The translations under genes were made by a program, and so were the position numbers. From positions 62,001-126,000 of the forward strand of contig VMFU01000003.1 in the NCBI GenBank assembly GCA_007376205.1: a stretch of DNA of 64,000 nt. The letters run 5' to 3'. The stretch is from Candidatus Peregrinibacteria bacterium Gr01-1014_25. Lineage in GTDB: Bacteria; Patescibacteriota; Gracilibacteria; Peribacterales; Peribacteraceae. Every line of letters starts with the position of its first letter. Within the stretch, counting starts at the first letter, position 1. The notes under the pieces are model-generated. The model was not told the DNA's origin. It did no database searches and worked only from the letters and a program-made list of their open reading frames with translations. This document shows positions 1-9,174 of the stretch, piece after piece.

Positions 1-562
1 CAGGACCATAACCAGGAGTTTCAAGTAAGAAGCTCCGGCCATGTATACCAGAGTTCTGCTGAACCAGCAGTTTTATAGATCCGACAAAATAGTCTGCTGC
101 CTGCAAGCCAATACTGCTGGAGGAGTTCGCAAAGGTCCATGGCACCTTTCGGCACATCTTCTGCAGGCATTGCGGATCCTCAATTAGATCTTCATCAAAT
201 ACATATCTACATCGCTTTCGTAATTTTTGCTGACGCAGTAGTAAGAGAAGAGCATCATTCTTTGATTCTTGAGATACCCCGATGTATCCCAAGAAGTGCT
301 CAATCACAATCCCCAAGAAGTCGCTCTTGTATTCATTGTAAGCATCGGCACCAATTCGCTCTCGTATAGAGGAATCGAGGTTCCATTTGATTTCAACACC
401 TTCAGGAAGACCCAGCCTACTGCGAAGCTCCTGCTCTTTTCGGGCAACAGCGGCTTCATCACTCGAAAATACTCCACCAATCATATTCACATCATCTCTG
501 TCCCTTGCTATTTGGAATGTGGTGTCATCGAAATAGCCAACAGTGAGGGGCTGTAATGTCAT
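1..562 (-). CDS. DUF3800-like protein, partial (C-terminus off the window)
   Basis: Reverse-strand reading from the ATG at 562 is open to base 1, giving 187 codons without a stop. The N-terminus contains GYFDDTTFQIARDRDD followed by MIGGVF, and the far end contains GLQAADYFVGSI. This layout (early Y-x-D-[ED] strand, GG-[VI]-[FV] strand, late LQxAD helix) is that of DUF3800 proteins, a family of unknown function with an RNase H-like fold often found in mobile or defence contexts. Family assignment is by pattern only. A 16-codon ORF (609 to 559) overlaps the start as ATGA and might couple translation. The ClpP-like gene lies upstream on the same strand, 151 bases away. Confidence 0.6.
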   Translation of the reverse strand, partial: MTLQPLTVGYFDDTTFQIARDRDDVNMIGGVFSSDEAAVARKEQELRSRLGLPEGVEIKWNLDSSIRERIGADAYNEYKSDFLGIVIEHFLGYIGVSQESKNDALLLLLRQQKLRKRCRYVFDEDLIEDPQCLQKMCRKVPWTFANSSSSIGLQAADYFVGSIKLLVQQNSGIHGRSFLLETPGYGP

Positions 563-713
563 TCTTGTCGCCGGCAACTGATCGTTACGGCATTCCGAAG
601 TTTTTTCATATCGATTCGAACCGATTGCTGGTCAATCCGCCCAAGAATCGACCCGACTGGATACAGAAGCGGCCAGATAGTTATCATAATAGCTAACTTT
701 GTGGTGTTTTGCT

Positions 714-1394
714 TTAGTCCTCTGCCTTGCGTGGTGAATCATGAATTTGGATGAGACGATGACCCTTGGGTTGTTGGAAAGCACGAATTTCATGCACCAG
801 TCCTTTTTCACGCGCCTGCTCTGGTGTGAAAATAGTGTCACCAATGAGCTGGCGAACCTCCTCGAATTTCATGCTGCTAAATTCGGCGATAGTCCGTGCA
901 ATTCTGTTGTGATCTATTTGTACGGCCGCTAGTGCCTCAGTCAAATCCTTTTCATTTGCCCAGACTATTCCATTTTCGTCTGCACTGCCCATGGATCGTG
1001 CAACGCCATGCATCAAAAACCGGGCATTGTTGTTCGAATATCGTTTGCTGCCAGCCAGATAAATTACGTTTGCGATTGAATCGATATCTCCGACGTTGTG
1101 TGTTGTCACTTCCAGAGGTGCTGCCTTCAGAAAGTTAAATAGTTCGAAGCCGCGCGTAACGTTGCCGCCGGTAGAAGAGATCGCAAAATAAAGCTTTTCC
1201 ACCCCTTCTTCGATCATGTCATCGATGTTATCGAGTACCCGATTTACCGTCTCGGCTCTCACGCCGGCATTGAACAGCATGTAGGCCTGTTGGTTGGGAA
1301 ATTCGGATGAGGGAATCATAAAAAGGGAGCATAAATTGCCATGCATTGTTAAATTAGTCAATTGTGAGGAAGTGCAAAAAGCGATGGACGCCAT
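714..1394 (-). CDS. ClpP-like serine protease (divergent)
   Basis: 226 codons. The ClpP/crotonase fold is visible: YFAISSTGGNVTRGFELFNFL corresponds to the ClpP oxyanion strand, S106 in DIDSIANVIYLAG occupies the nucleophile position, H129 in FLMHG the histidine position, and D186 in GDTIFTPEQA the likely third residue. The usual GxAASMGA nucleophile context is degenerate, so this is a distant paralogue of the canonical ClpP at 10696-11361. The start is uncertain: M27 (1316) or M39 are as likely as the first codon, since none has a clear ribosome site. It is followed on the same strand by the DUF3800-like gene, which may make a two-gene unit. Whether it works with an unfoldase cannot be told here. 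Confidence 0.75.
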   Translation of the reverse strand: MASIAFCTSSQLTNLTMHGNLCSLFMIPSSEFPNQQAYMLFNAGVRAETVNRVLDNIDDMIEEGVEKLYFAISSTGGNVTRGFELFNFLKAAPLEVTTHNVGDIDSIANVIYLAGSKRYSNNNARFLMHGVARSMGSADENGIVWANEKDLTEALAAVQIDHNRIARTIAEFSSMKFEEVRQLIGDTIFTPEQAREKGLVHEIRAFQQPKGHRLIQIHDSPRKAED

Positions 1395-1475
1395 CTGGCG
1401 GTGCCCTTGCTTGCGTCACCCTCCGCTACGCGGAGAATGAGGGCGGATCATGCGGGGTTTGTTTATCGTTTCGTT

Positions 1476-1550
<75 letters not shown>

Positions 1551-1596
1551 ACAGGGCACCATCAGACTACCACATGCTACGATCTTCGAAATCCTG

Positions 1597-1602
1597 TACT
1601 CT
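1597..1602 (+). promoter_or_regulatory. -10 box TACTCT before the copper island
   Basis: TACTCT ends 6 bases before the ATG at 1609, which would place transcription start at the start codon. The surrounding ATCCTGTA is repeated before the next gene (2063-2071, box TATTCT), so both copper genes share a promoter-like motif. Confidence 0.45.
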
Positions 1603-1608
1603 GTTCCC

Positions 1609-2022
1609 ATGCACCTCCGAAGCGTGATCGCCGGAGCATTCGCCGTCCACGCGGTTGTCGGCGGTCTCTGCACGATGCCGATGGTCGTTCTGGCGGAGGA
1701 GATTCCTGTCCCGCACGACGAGCAGATGGAATTGGCGATGACGCCGGTCGTGCCGATGTCGCCCGTGCGCAGCAAAGGGTATACGGCGGTGGAACTGCGA
1801 CGCTCGAGCGTCGCTATGACGCAGACGAGCTGCACGGAACACTGCATCTTCAAGTCGCGCGGCCTGGCGGTTTCGTCCATTCCCTCGCCATTCCACCCAA
1901 TCGCGCCATCGCCCGCTCTTCCGCTTCTCCTCGCCTGGTCCCCGACGGATCACGACGTTTCAATATCATCGCAAGCGCCACCGGGAACGCCGACTATCGA
2001 CACCATCGTCTTGCGATTGTGA
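1609..2022 (+). CDS. small exported protein at the head of the copper island
   Basis: 137 residues from the ATG at 1609. The N-terminus (HLRSVIAGAFAVHAVVGG, then VVLAEE) is a signal peptide with a probable cleavage after LAE. The mature part is short, Pro-rich and low in complexity, with a single TSCTEHC motif that could bind metal. No family is recognised. Its position just before five copper genes, and the promoter motif it shares with the next one, suggest a periplasmic or surface metal-binding role; this is inference. The start was chosen because the upstream extension reads through the tRNA. Confidence 0.55.
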   Translation: MHLRSVIAGAFAVHAVVGGLCTMPMVVLAEEIPVPHDEQMELAMTPVVPMSPVRSKGYTAVELRRSSVAMTQTSCTEHCIFKSRGLAVSSIPSPFHPIAPSPALPLLLAWSPTDHDVSISSQAPPGTPTIDTIVLRL

Positions 2023-2041
2023 AAAGGGAGGCATGATGACG

Positions 2042-2061
2042 CGCCGGCTCTATGGCCGGCG
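2042..2061. promoter_or_regulatory. GC-rich hairpin/palindrome in the copper island
   Basis: Perfect 7-bp arms CGCCGGC and GCCGGCG around a 6-base loop. It lies 20 bases after the stop of the small exported gene and 8 bases before the -10-like TATTCT (2070-2075) of the next gene. It could be a terminator lacking a clean T run, or an operator. Confidence 0.4.
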
Positions 2062-2087
2062 GAATCCTGTATTCTTTTCTCCCTTTC

Positions 2088-3467
2088 ATGCGTATGGCGA
2101 AATTGTCATCGAAATCCGGCAAAGCAGAATGCCAGGCGACCGTCTGCATCGCGGGCATGACCTGCGCCAGCTGCGAAATTCTCCTGGAACGGAAATTAAA
2201 GGCCGTGCCAGGCGTTACGGCCGTCGCCGTTGATCATAAGAAGGGAACGGCCAACATCACGGCGGACGGCAGCCGACTGCCAAGCCGCAGCCGCATCGCC
2301 GCTACCATCCGCGAGGCAGGCTACTCGCTCCTCGACGACGCCCCGACGGCGTCCAGCGTCGCCCCCGGCAAGCGCAAGTGGATGGAGATCGGCGCATCGC
2401 TCATCGTCATCGTCGCGATCTACAAGCTGCTCCAGGCATTCGACCTCGTCTCCCTCGCGCCCTCGACCTCTGGCGCGCTGTCCGTCGGCGGGATTTTCGT
2501 CATCGGCCTCGTCGCTGGCACATCGAGCTGTCTCGCCGTCACGGGCGGTCTGCTCCTCGCACTCGCCGCCAAGCACACGGAGCTCCGGCATGCGGAAAAC
2601 GCATGGCAGAAGTTCCAGCCCCTCCTGCATTTCAACGTCGGACGGCTCGTCTCGTACGCCGTCCTCGGTGGCGTGATCGGCGTCATCGGGCAATCCATCA
2701 CGCTCTCGACGGCGCTGTCGGGGTACATGAGCATCGCCGTGGCGTTCATCATGCTCTGGCTCGCGCTCACGATTCTGCAGATCGTCCCCAAGGGGAGCTT
2801 CCCGATCCGCCCGCCCAAGCGGCTCTCTCATTGGATTCACGACCTGTCCGAGAGCGACCACCCCGCAGCGCCCTTCGCCCTCGGCGCGTTCACGTTCTTC
2901 CTGCCCTGCGGCTTTACGCAGTCGCTCCAGCTCGTCGCCCTCGCATCCGGAAATTTCGCGTCGGGCGCGGTCATCATGGGCACGTTCGCCCTGGGGACGC
3001 TGCCATCCCTCCTCGGTTTGAGCGCCATTTCGTCGACGGCGACAGGCGCGTTCTCACGCCTTTTCCTGCGTTTCTCGGGATCGCTCGTCCTGCTCCTCGC
3101 GCTCTTCAACCTGCAGAGCGGCCTGGCGCTGGCGGGTGTCAATCTCCCCGCTGTCTTTAGCGACGCTCCAACGGCCGTCGGCGACGCACCCGCGGTGCGC
3201 GGCGGCGTGCAGACCGTGGCGATGAAGGTGACACCCCGCGGCTATGAACCGAAGAACCTCACGATCAAGGCGGGCGTTCCCGTCCGATGGGTTGTCGACG
3301 GAACGGGCGCGGCGGGATGCACGAGCGTCATGACGATTCCGGACCTCCGCATTTCCCAGGTTCTGCAAAGCGGAACGAACGTCATCGAATTCACCGCGCC
3401 GAAGCCTGGCCAACTCGCCTTCATGTGCTCGATGGGCATGGTGCGCGGATCCTTCACCGTTATTTGA
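2088..3467 (+). CDS. HMA - SafE/TauE-like membrane - cupredoxin copper exporter
   Basis: 459 residues from the ATG at 2088. Three modules can be read: an N-terminal heavy-metal-associated domain (GMTCASC, Cys 26 and 29); a central six-to-seven-helix membrane region (about 116-346) of the sulfite-exporter TauE/SafE (DsbD-like) type, with GTSSCLAVTGG and FFLPCGFTQ as paired helices with conserved Cys; and a C-terminal cupredoxin-like domain (about 363-459) with GAAGCTS and a ligand loop FMCSMGM. Such proteins occur with CopA in copper-resistance loci. The likely role is copper transfer across or out of the membrane. An in-frame ATG at 2094 is an alternative start. A TATTCT box lies 12 bases upstream. 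Confidence 0.85.
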   Translation: MRMAKLSSKSGKAECQATVCIAGMTCASCEILLERKLKAVPGVTAVAVDHKKGTANITADGSRLPSRSRIAATIREAGYSLLDDAPTASSVAPGKRKWMEIGASLIVIVAIYKLLQAFDLVSLAPSTSGALSVGGIFVIGLVAGTSSCLAVTGGLLLALAAKHTELRHAENAWQKFQPLLHFNVGRLVSYAVLGGVIGVIGQSITLSTALSGYMSIAVAFIMLWLALTILQIVPKGSFPIRPPKRLSHWIHDLSESDHPAAPFALGAFTFFLPCGFTQSLQLVALASGNFASGAVIMGTFALGTLPSLLGLSAISSTATGAFSRLFLRFSGSLVLLLALFNLQSGLALAGVNLPAVFSDAPTAVGDAPAVRGGVQTVAMKVTPRGYEPKNLTIKAGVPVRWVVDGTGAAGCTSVMTIPDLRISQVLQSGTNVIEFTAPKPGQLAFMCSMGMVRGSFTVI

Positions 3468-3500
3468 CCATCGTCTCCTCTATTTTCTTCCCCTCCTTCC

Positions 3501-3716
3501 TTGCAAACGACCGTCTCCATCCCCGGCATTCATTGCGCGAGCTGCGCGGAACTGATCAAGGATGTCAGCGCGGATTTCCCGCAGATCACCGGCGTCGCCG
3601 TCGACATCGACGGCAAGCGCGTGACGCTGGAGCACGCCCCCGACTTGTCGATGGACGAATGGCGAAAGGCCGTCGAGGGCTTGGGCGATCAGTACACGGT
3701 TCATTCTCTCCCATAG
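3501..3716 (+). CDS. HMA-domain copper chaperone
   Basis: 71 residues with a TTG start. It is a single ferredoxin-like HMA domain with the GIHCASC metal site (Cys 12 and 15). It is the size of CopZ-type cytosolic copper chaperones and lies one base before CopA, to which it probably delivers Cu(I). The TTG is the only start that keeps the whole first beta-strand. Upstream TATTTTCTTCCCC resembles the motif before the preceding gene. Confidence 0.82.
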   Translation: MQTTVSIPGIHCASCAELIKDVSADFPQITGVAVDIDGKRVTLEHAPDLSMDEWRKAVEGLGDQYTVHSLP

Positions 3717-3717
3717 C

Positions 3718-6042
3718 ATGCCGCAAACGCGCACCACCCTCTCCATCGACGGCATGCACTGCGCGAGTTGCGCGGCCATCATCACGCGCAAGCTTGCGAA
3801 AACGCCCGGCGTCGCGGAAGCCAACGTGAACTACGCCGCGGCAAAGGGACATATCCTTTTCGATCCCGCGCAGGCGAGCGTCGACAATCTCATCGAGGCG
3901 GTCCGCAAAGCGGGCTATGACGCGCATGTCGCAAGCGAAGCAGATCGAGAAGGAGAGAAGGCACGGCGCGAGGCGGAGATCCTCCGCTACCGCGGCAAGT
4001 TTTTCTGGGGGCTGCTCTTGAGCGCTCCGATGGTGTATTTCATGGCAGGGTCGTTCTTCCCGTCATTGCCCTTCGTCGCGGCACTCGCCCCGTGGATGGG
4101 CATCGCGTCGCTTCTCCTCGCAACGCCCGTCCAATTCTGGCTGGGCGGAGGATTCTACCATAGCGCGTGGTCCGCCCTGCGCATGGGGACATTCAATATG
4201 GACAGCCTCATCGCCATCGGCACCTCGACCGCGTACGTCTACAGCCTCTTCAATGTCGCCGATCACCTGCGCACCGAAGGGACCGTCATCGGGAAAATGC
4301 ACGAGCTCTATTTCGAGGTGGCGGCTCTCCTCATCACGTTCGTCCTGCTTGGGAAGTGGCTGGAGGCGAGGGCGAAGGGAGCGACGTCCGCGGCGATGCA
4401 GAAACTCATGGGACTGCAGGCCAAGACCGCGCGCGTGGAACGCGAGGGACAGACCATCGACATCGCCATCGAGGATGTGCGCATCGGCGACACCGTCGTT
4501 GTGAGGCCTGGTGAAAAGATTCCCGTCGACGGAACCGTGATCCGCGGCCTCTCCTCCGTCGATGAATCGATGCTGACCGGCGAGAGCATCCCCGTGGAGA
4601 AGAAGGAGGGGGACAAGGTCTTCGGCGCGACGATGAACGGGAACGGCAGCCTCACCTTCCGCGCCGAGAAGATCGGCAAGGACACCGTTCTCGCCCAGAT
4701 CATCCGTTTCGTGGAAGAAGCACAGGGCAGCAAGGCGCCGATCCAGGACTTCGCGGACTGGGTGTCGTCATGGTTCGTGCCGGCTGTGCTCGCGGCCGCC
4801 GTCATCACACTCGCGGTGTGGTTAGTTCTCGGCGCGACGCCGACATTCGCGCTCCTCGCGTTCGTCTCCGTGGTCGTCATCGCCTGCCCGTGCGCGCTGG
4901 GGCTGGCGACGCCGACGGCGATCATGGTCGCCACCGGCAAGGGTGCGGAGCTCGGTATTCTGATCCGCGGCGGCGAGCCGCTAGAGGCAGCGAAGCATAT
5001 CGATGCCGTCGTGTTCGATAAGACGGGAACGTTGAGCAAGGGGAAGCCCGAAGTGACGGACGTCATCGTGCTCACTGGCGGAACGCAGGAGGAAATCCTC
5101 CGCATCGCCGCGTCCCTCGAGCAGGGTTCCGAGCACCCGCTCGCGGAGAGCATCGTCGCTCATGCCAAAGCAAAGGGCACCGCTTTGAGCGCTGCCGAGG
5201 GGTTCGCGGCGATCCCCGGCCACGGGGTTGAGGGGAGCGTCGGCGGCGAGCGCTACTACCTCGGAAACCGAAAGCTCATGGCCAAGATCGCCATCCCCAT
5301 GCTGGACGCCGAAGAGCGGATGCACAGGCTCGAGGACGACGGCAAGACCGCCATGCTCCTTGCGGACTCCAACCGCATCCTTGGAATCATCGCCGTCGCC
5401 GACACGCTCAAGGAAACGTCCGCTCAAGCCGTTGAGCAGCTGAAGAAAATGCACATCGACGTGTGGATGATCACCGGTGACAACGCGCGCACGGCCCGGG
5501 CTCTCGCGAAGCAAGCAGGCATCACCAACGTGCTCGCGGAAGTCCTGCCGGAGGACAAGGCAAACGAGGTGAAAAAACTGCAGGCCGCGGGCAGGCGCGT
5601 GGCCATGGTCGGCGACGGCATCAACGACAGCCCCGCCCTGGCGCAGGCCGACTTGGGCATCGCCATGGGCAGCGGAACGGACACCGCCATGGAAACGGGC
5701 GGCATCGTCCTGGTGAAGAGCGACCTGCGCGACGTCGCGACGGCCATCACGCTAAGCCGCGCCGCCGTCGGTAAGATCAAGCAGAACATGTTCTTCGCGC
5801 TTTTCTTCAATGTCATCGGTATTCCCATCGCCGCTCGGGCCTTCGCGTTCGCCGGACTCGTGCTGCGGCCCGAGCTCGCCGGCCTTGCGATGGCCTTCAG
5901 TTCCGTGTCGGTCGTCACGAACTCGCTGCTCCTCAAGGGCTTCCATCCGTCCAGGCGCAACTGGGCATCGGACATCGCTCCTGTCATCATGACCGTCGGC
6001 TTCACGGTCCTGTTCTTCCTCTTCGCACGCATCAGCACATGA
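3718..6042 (+). CDS. copA: Cu(I)-exporting P1B-type ATPase
   Basis: 774 residues, a usual length for CopA with one N-terminal metal domain. In order: HMA domain with GMHCASC (Cys 15 and 18), membrane helices, actuator loop with TGES (287-290), the ion-site CPC (390-392), the phosphorylated aspartate in DKTGT (D434), and the hinge GDGINDSP (from G632). It pumps Cu(I) out of the cytoplasm at the cost of ATP. The start codon follows the chaperone's stop by one base, and the stop overlaps the oxidase gene as ATGA, so these genes form one operon. Confidence 0.97.
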   Translation: MPQTRTTLSIDGMHCASCAAIITRKLAKTPGVAEANVNYAAAKGHILFDPAQASVDNLIEAVRKAGYDAHVASEADREGEKARREAEILRYRGKFFWGLLLSAPMVYFMAGSFFPSLPFVAALAPWMGIASLLLATPVQFWLGGGFYHSAWSALRMGTFNMDSLIAIGTSTAYVYSLFNVADHLRTEGTVIGKMHELYFEVAALLITFVLLGKWLEARAKGATSAAMQKLMGLQAKTARVEREGQTIDIAIEDVRIGDTVVVRPGEKIPVDGTVIRGLSSVDESMLTGESIPVEKKEGDKVFGATMNGNGSLTFRAEKIGKDTVLAQIIRFVEEAQGSKAPIQDFADWVSSWFVPAVLAAAVITLAVWLVLGATPTFALLAFVSVVVIACPCALGLATPTAIMVATGKGAELGILIRGGEPLEAAKHIDAVVFDKTGTLSKGKPEVTDVIVLTGGTQEEILRIAASLEQGSEHPLAESIVAHAKAKGTALSAAEGFAAIPGHGVEGSVGGERYYLGNRKLMAKIAIPMLDAEERMHRLEDDGKTAMLLADSNRILGIIAVADTLKETSAQAVEQLKKMHIDVWMITGDNARTARALAKQAGITNVLAEVLPEDKANEVKKLQAAGRRVAMVGDGINDSPALAQADLGIAMGSGTDTAMETGGIVLVKSDLRDVATAITLSRAAVGKIKQNMFFALFFNVIGIPIAARAFAFAGLVLRPELAGLAMAFSSVSVVTNSLLLKGFHPSRRNWASDIAPVIMTVGFTVLFFLFARIST

Positions 6043-7610
6043 TCACCGCTCGCTCTCTCATCGCGCTATCCTGTCTTCTTCTCGTCTCCTGCTCCACAAG
6101 GACGGGCATGCATGGCGGCACGATGAATGACGCTCAATCGCCGCAACAAAGCATTGCTGCGGATCTCTCCGCGCTGTCCGAAGCACAGGCAACGCAAATC
6201 GTCGACGTAGACAACGGAGCAACGATCGACCTCAACCCGCAGATCGTGAAGAAATCGTTGGATGGCAAGCCGTTTGCGCTCTATGCCTACAACGGTCAAT
6301 TCCCCGGGCCTCTCCTGAAAGTAAAGCAGGGTTCGACCTTCACCGTGCGCGTACGCAACGACATCGACCAGCCGACGACCGTGCACTGGCACGGCGTGCG
6401 CCTGCAGAACAAGTTCGACGGCGCGGCGGGTATCACCCAAAAGCCCATCGAACCCGGCGGGAGCTTCACCTACACGGTGACGGTGCCGGACAGCGGCATG
6501 TTCTGGTACCACCCGCACGTCCGCGAGGACATGCAGCAGGACATGGGGCTCTACGGCAATCTCTGGGTCACGCCGAGGGACGCTGCTCCCACACCCGTCA
6601 ATCGCGAGGAGGCATTGATGCTTGACGATCTGCTCATGCGCAGAGGTCTGCCCGTGCCCTACGGCGAGACGGAGGCCGATTTCGCGCTCATGGGGCGCTT
6701 CGGGAACACGATGCTCGTCAACGGCTCTGCCGCCTACGCCTTAAACGTGAGGCGCGGTGACGTCGTGCGCTTTTCTCTGACGAATGCGGCGAACACGCGC
6801 ACGTTCAATATTCACTTCGGCGGCGCGCGCATGAAACTCATCGGTAGCGATGCGGGAAGGAGCGAACGGGAGGAGTTCGTCGATGCCGTCCGGCTCTCGC
6901 CCTCCGAGCGCGCGACGGTGGACGTCCTCTTCGACAAATCCGGAACGTACAAGTTCGTCCACGAAAGTCCCGAGACCAGGATCACACTGGGGTCCGTCAC
7001 CGTGAGTGATGAAGCGGCTTCGCCGAGTTACGCCTCTGCGTTCGATGAGGAGAGCCGAAACACAGACGTCGTCGCGGACATCGACGCGTACCGTGCGTTC
7101 TTCGATGCGCCGGTTGACGAGATGATCCACCTCACCGTCAAGCAGGACATGATGGGGGGCATGGGACATGGCGGTATGGCGATGGATCACGGCGTCGGCG
7201 AGGACGGCATCGAGTGGGAGGATTCCATGCCGATGATGAACGCGATGGCGACGAAGGCGAACACGCAGTGGAAGCTGGTCGATGAACGGTCGGGAAAGGA
7301 GAACATGGATATCCGCTACGCGTTTACGAGAGGGGACAAGGTGAAGATCCGGCTGGTGAACGATCGCGCCGAGGACGGGTCCGACCATCCGATGCAGCAC
7401 CCGATCCACTTCCACGGACAGCGGTTCCTCGTCCTCGCCTTCAATGGAAAGCGCAACGAGAACCTCGTCTGGAAGGACACGGTGCTCGTTCCCAAGGACG
7501 CGACCGTCGACATCCTCCTCGACGTCACGAATCCCGGTGATTGGATGATCCACTGCCACATCGCGGAGCACTTGAGTAACGGAATGATGGGGTCGATGCG
7601 CGTGAAGTAG
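6039..7610 (+). CDS. multicopper oxidase, lipoprotein (CueO/CopA-like)
   Basis: 523 residues. A lipobox (LLLVSC, Cys 18) follows the signal helix, so it is probably tethered outside the cytoplasmic membrane. All four copper-site motifs are present: HWHG (H116, H118), WYHPH (H158, H160), HPIHFHG (H454, H457, H459) and [12 protein letters not shown] (H505 to M516, with Met as the type-1 axial ligand). A Met/His-rich insert (about 369-405) resembles the cuprous-oxidase loop of CueO/PcoA. The likely role is oxidation of Cu(I) to Cu(II) in the cell envelope. It is translationally coupled to copA. Confidence 0.95.
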   Translation: MITARSLIALSCLLLVSCSTRTGMHGGTMNDAQSPQQSIAADLSALSEAQATQIVDVDNGATIDLNPQIVKKSLDGKPFALYAYNGQFPGPLLKVKQGSTFTVRVRNDIDQPTTVHWHGVRLQNKFDGAAGITQKPIEPGGSFTYTVTVPDSGMFWYHPHVREDMQQDMGLYGNLWVTPRDAAPTPVNREEALMLDDLLMRRGLPVPYGETEADFALMGRFGNTMLVNGSAAYALNVRRGDVVRFSLTNAANTRTFNIHFGGARMKLIGSDAGRSEREEFVDAVRLSPSERATVDVLFDKSGTYKFVHESPETRITLGSVTVSDEAASPSYASAFDEESRNTDVVADIDAYRAFFDAPVDEMIHLTVKQDMMGGMGHGGMAMDHGVGEDGIEWEDSMPMMNAMATKANTQWKLVDERSGKENMDIRYAFTRGDKVKIRLVNDRAEDGSDHPMQHPIHFHGQRFLVLAFNGKRNENLVWKDTVLVPKDATVDILLDVTNPGDWMIHCHIAEHLSNGMMGSMRVK

Positions 7611-7659
7611 CGAGTGATCGCGTTGCTAAAGCTGCATCGTTGCACATACAGTACGGCTC

Positions 7660-8436
7660 GTGCCCGTGACCTTCTTCATATTCGGCAGCGTCCTCCTCGT
7701 CAGCGCCGTTTCGCTGACCGGGGTATTCCTCCTCTCGCTGCGGCACGAGATGCTGCAGAGAATTCTCCTCAATCTCGTCAGCTTTTCAACGGGTGCGCTC
7801 CTAGGGAACACCTTCATCCACCTGCTGCCCGAAGTCATTGAGCACAGCGATCCGTCGCAGGGGATGCTCCTTGTCCTCGCAGGAATCGTTGTTTCTTTCG
7901 TGATCGAGAAAGTTATCCACTGGCGTCATTGCCACACCACGGACTGTCATGACCACACGCGTCCGGTCGGCACGCTCGTGCTGGTGGGCGACGCCGCCCA
8001 CAACATTTTGGATGGCATCCTCATTGCGGCGACGTACTTGGTCAGCATTCCTCTCGGCATCGCGGCGACGATCGCGGTGATCCTGCACGAAGTGCCGCAG
8101 GAAATCGGCGACTTCGCGATCATGCTGCACAGCGGCTTTTCGCGCGCCAGGGCGCTGCTGATGAATTTTCTGACTGCGCTGACGGCGCTCATAGGCGCGG
8201 GACTCGTCCTGCTCCTCGCGGGGAAAGTGGAGGGGTTGGAATCAATCCTCCTGCCGATCACCGCCGGGAACTTCCTCTACATCGCCGGCGCCGACCTGCT
8301 TCCAGAGCTGCACCGCGAAACGCGCATCGCCAAAACCATCCAGCAACTCGTCCTCCTACTCGCGGGCATCGCGCTGATGTACGCACTCTCCGTCGTCGCC
8401 GAGCCGCACACAGCGGAGGCAACGCTAGTTCCTTGA
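7660..8436 (+). CDS. ZIP-family metal transporter
   Basis: 258 residues, GTG start (GTG at 7666 also possible). About eight membrane helices, with the ZIP signature HNILDGILIA in one helix and HEVPQEIGD in the next; these His/Asp/Glu residues form the metal channel. A His-rich loop (HWRHCHTTDCHDH) lies between early helices. ZIP proteins import Zn or other divalent metals, some being broad. At the end of a copper operon it may balance zinc, or move copper or iron; the substrate cannot be read from sequence. Confidence 0.9.
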   Translation: MPVTFFIFGSVLLVSAVSLTGVFLLSLRHEMLQRILLNLVSFSTGALLGNTFIHLLPEVIEHSDPSQGMLLVLAGIVVSFVIEKVIHWRHCHTTDCHDHTRPVGTLVLVGDAAHNILDGILIAATYLVSIPLGIAATIAVILHEVPQEIGDFAIMLHSGFSRARALLMNFLTALTALIGAGLVLLLAGKVEGLESILLPITAGNFLYIAGADLLPELHRETRIAKTIQQLVLLLAGIALMYALSVVAEPHTAEATLVP

Positions 8437-8748
8437 GGGTTCCGCCCGAACATAATTCTGTTGGGCGAGCCGTTGGTGCACGCGCTCAATATCGCTTCCC
8501 AGACCATGTGCAAGGTCTGTGTCGGGAAAACAGCGGAATTCATCGCCCTCGGCGATGACGCCGGGTCCGCCCCCCGGATCCTCGTATGCCATTGTGAGCA
8601 TCTGATCCAGCACCGCCTGGATTTCCGCGATGCGCCTGCGGATTCTTTTGCTTGTCCGTACATCGGCATTTTCCAATGCACGTTTTGCCTCTGCGCTAAG
8701 CCCATAGAGACGCTCGTAGAGATCGCCCAAGCTGATCGGTTCGTTCAT
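8425..8748 (-). CDS. hypothetical helical protein
   Basis: 107 residues if started at the ATG at 8748 (MNEPISLGDLYERLYGL); an upstream ATG at 8790 adds 14 residues. It is mostly charged helix (SAEAKRALENADVRTSKRIRRRIAE) with a short C-terminal tail. No family is recognised. It converges on, and overlaps by 12 bases, the 3' end of the ZIP gene. Confidence 0.5.
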   Translation of the reverse strand: MNEPISLGDLYERLYGLSAEAKRALENADVRTSKRIRRRIAEIQAVLDQMLTMAYEDPGGGPGVIAEGDEFRCFPDTDLAHGLGSDIERVHQRLAQQNYVRAEPSRN

Positions 8749-8862
8749 AGCGTTCGAGAAACTACCCAGATTCACGGGTAAGTCAAGCACTGGCGTTGTT
8801 TTCCGTAATTGCTTGTTTCCGTTCCGTCATCTGCTACCATCTGCGGGCTTCGTCAAAAGCAG

Positions 8863-9174
8863 ATGTTCGCCGTTGTCGACATGGTCGGCTTTCAGGAGAT
8901 CGCCCGTGAGGGCGAAAAGCTCCACATTCCGCACCTCTCCGCAAAGGAGGGGGCAACGGTCGTGTTCGACAAGGTGTACCTCATCGCCAAGGACGAAACG
9001 GTCCGGGTCGGCGATCCGCTCATTGTGGGCGCGGCCGTCGAGGTGACGGTCCTGGGCCACGGCAAGGATGACAAGGTCCGCACGGTGAAATTCCGCCGAC
9101 GCAAGCGGCGCCTGAAAATGCAGGGGCACCGCCAGCAGTACACGGAGGTGGAGGTAAAGAAAATCAGGGCGTGA
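8863..9174 (+). CDS. rplU: 50S ribosomal protein L21
   Basis: 103 residues, the usual length. It starts MFAVVDMVGFQEIAREGEK, matching the L21 opening strand (YAVI..GGKQ..V.EG), and has the KDDKVRTVKFRRRKRRLKMQGHRQ stretch (shown in parts: KVRTVKFRRRK, then GHRQQYTEV) that binds 23S rRNA. The longer ORF from 8809 is rejected because the family begins at this Met. A TACCAT box lies 22 bases upstream. The usual partner rpmA (L27) is not adjacent. Confidence 0.93.
   Translation: MFAVVDMVGFQEIAREGEKLHIPHLSAKEGATVVFDKVYLIAKDETVRVGDPLIVGAAVEVTVLGHGKDDKVRTVKFRRRKRRLKMQGHRQQYTEVEVKKIRA

Noticed and set aside
601-640. tRNA T-loop-like GATTCGAACCG
   Set aside because: No acceptor or anticodon arms can be built around it.
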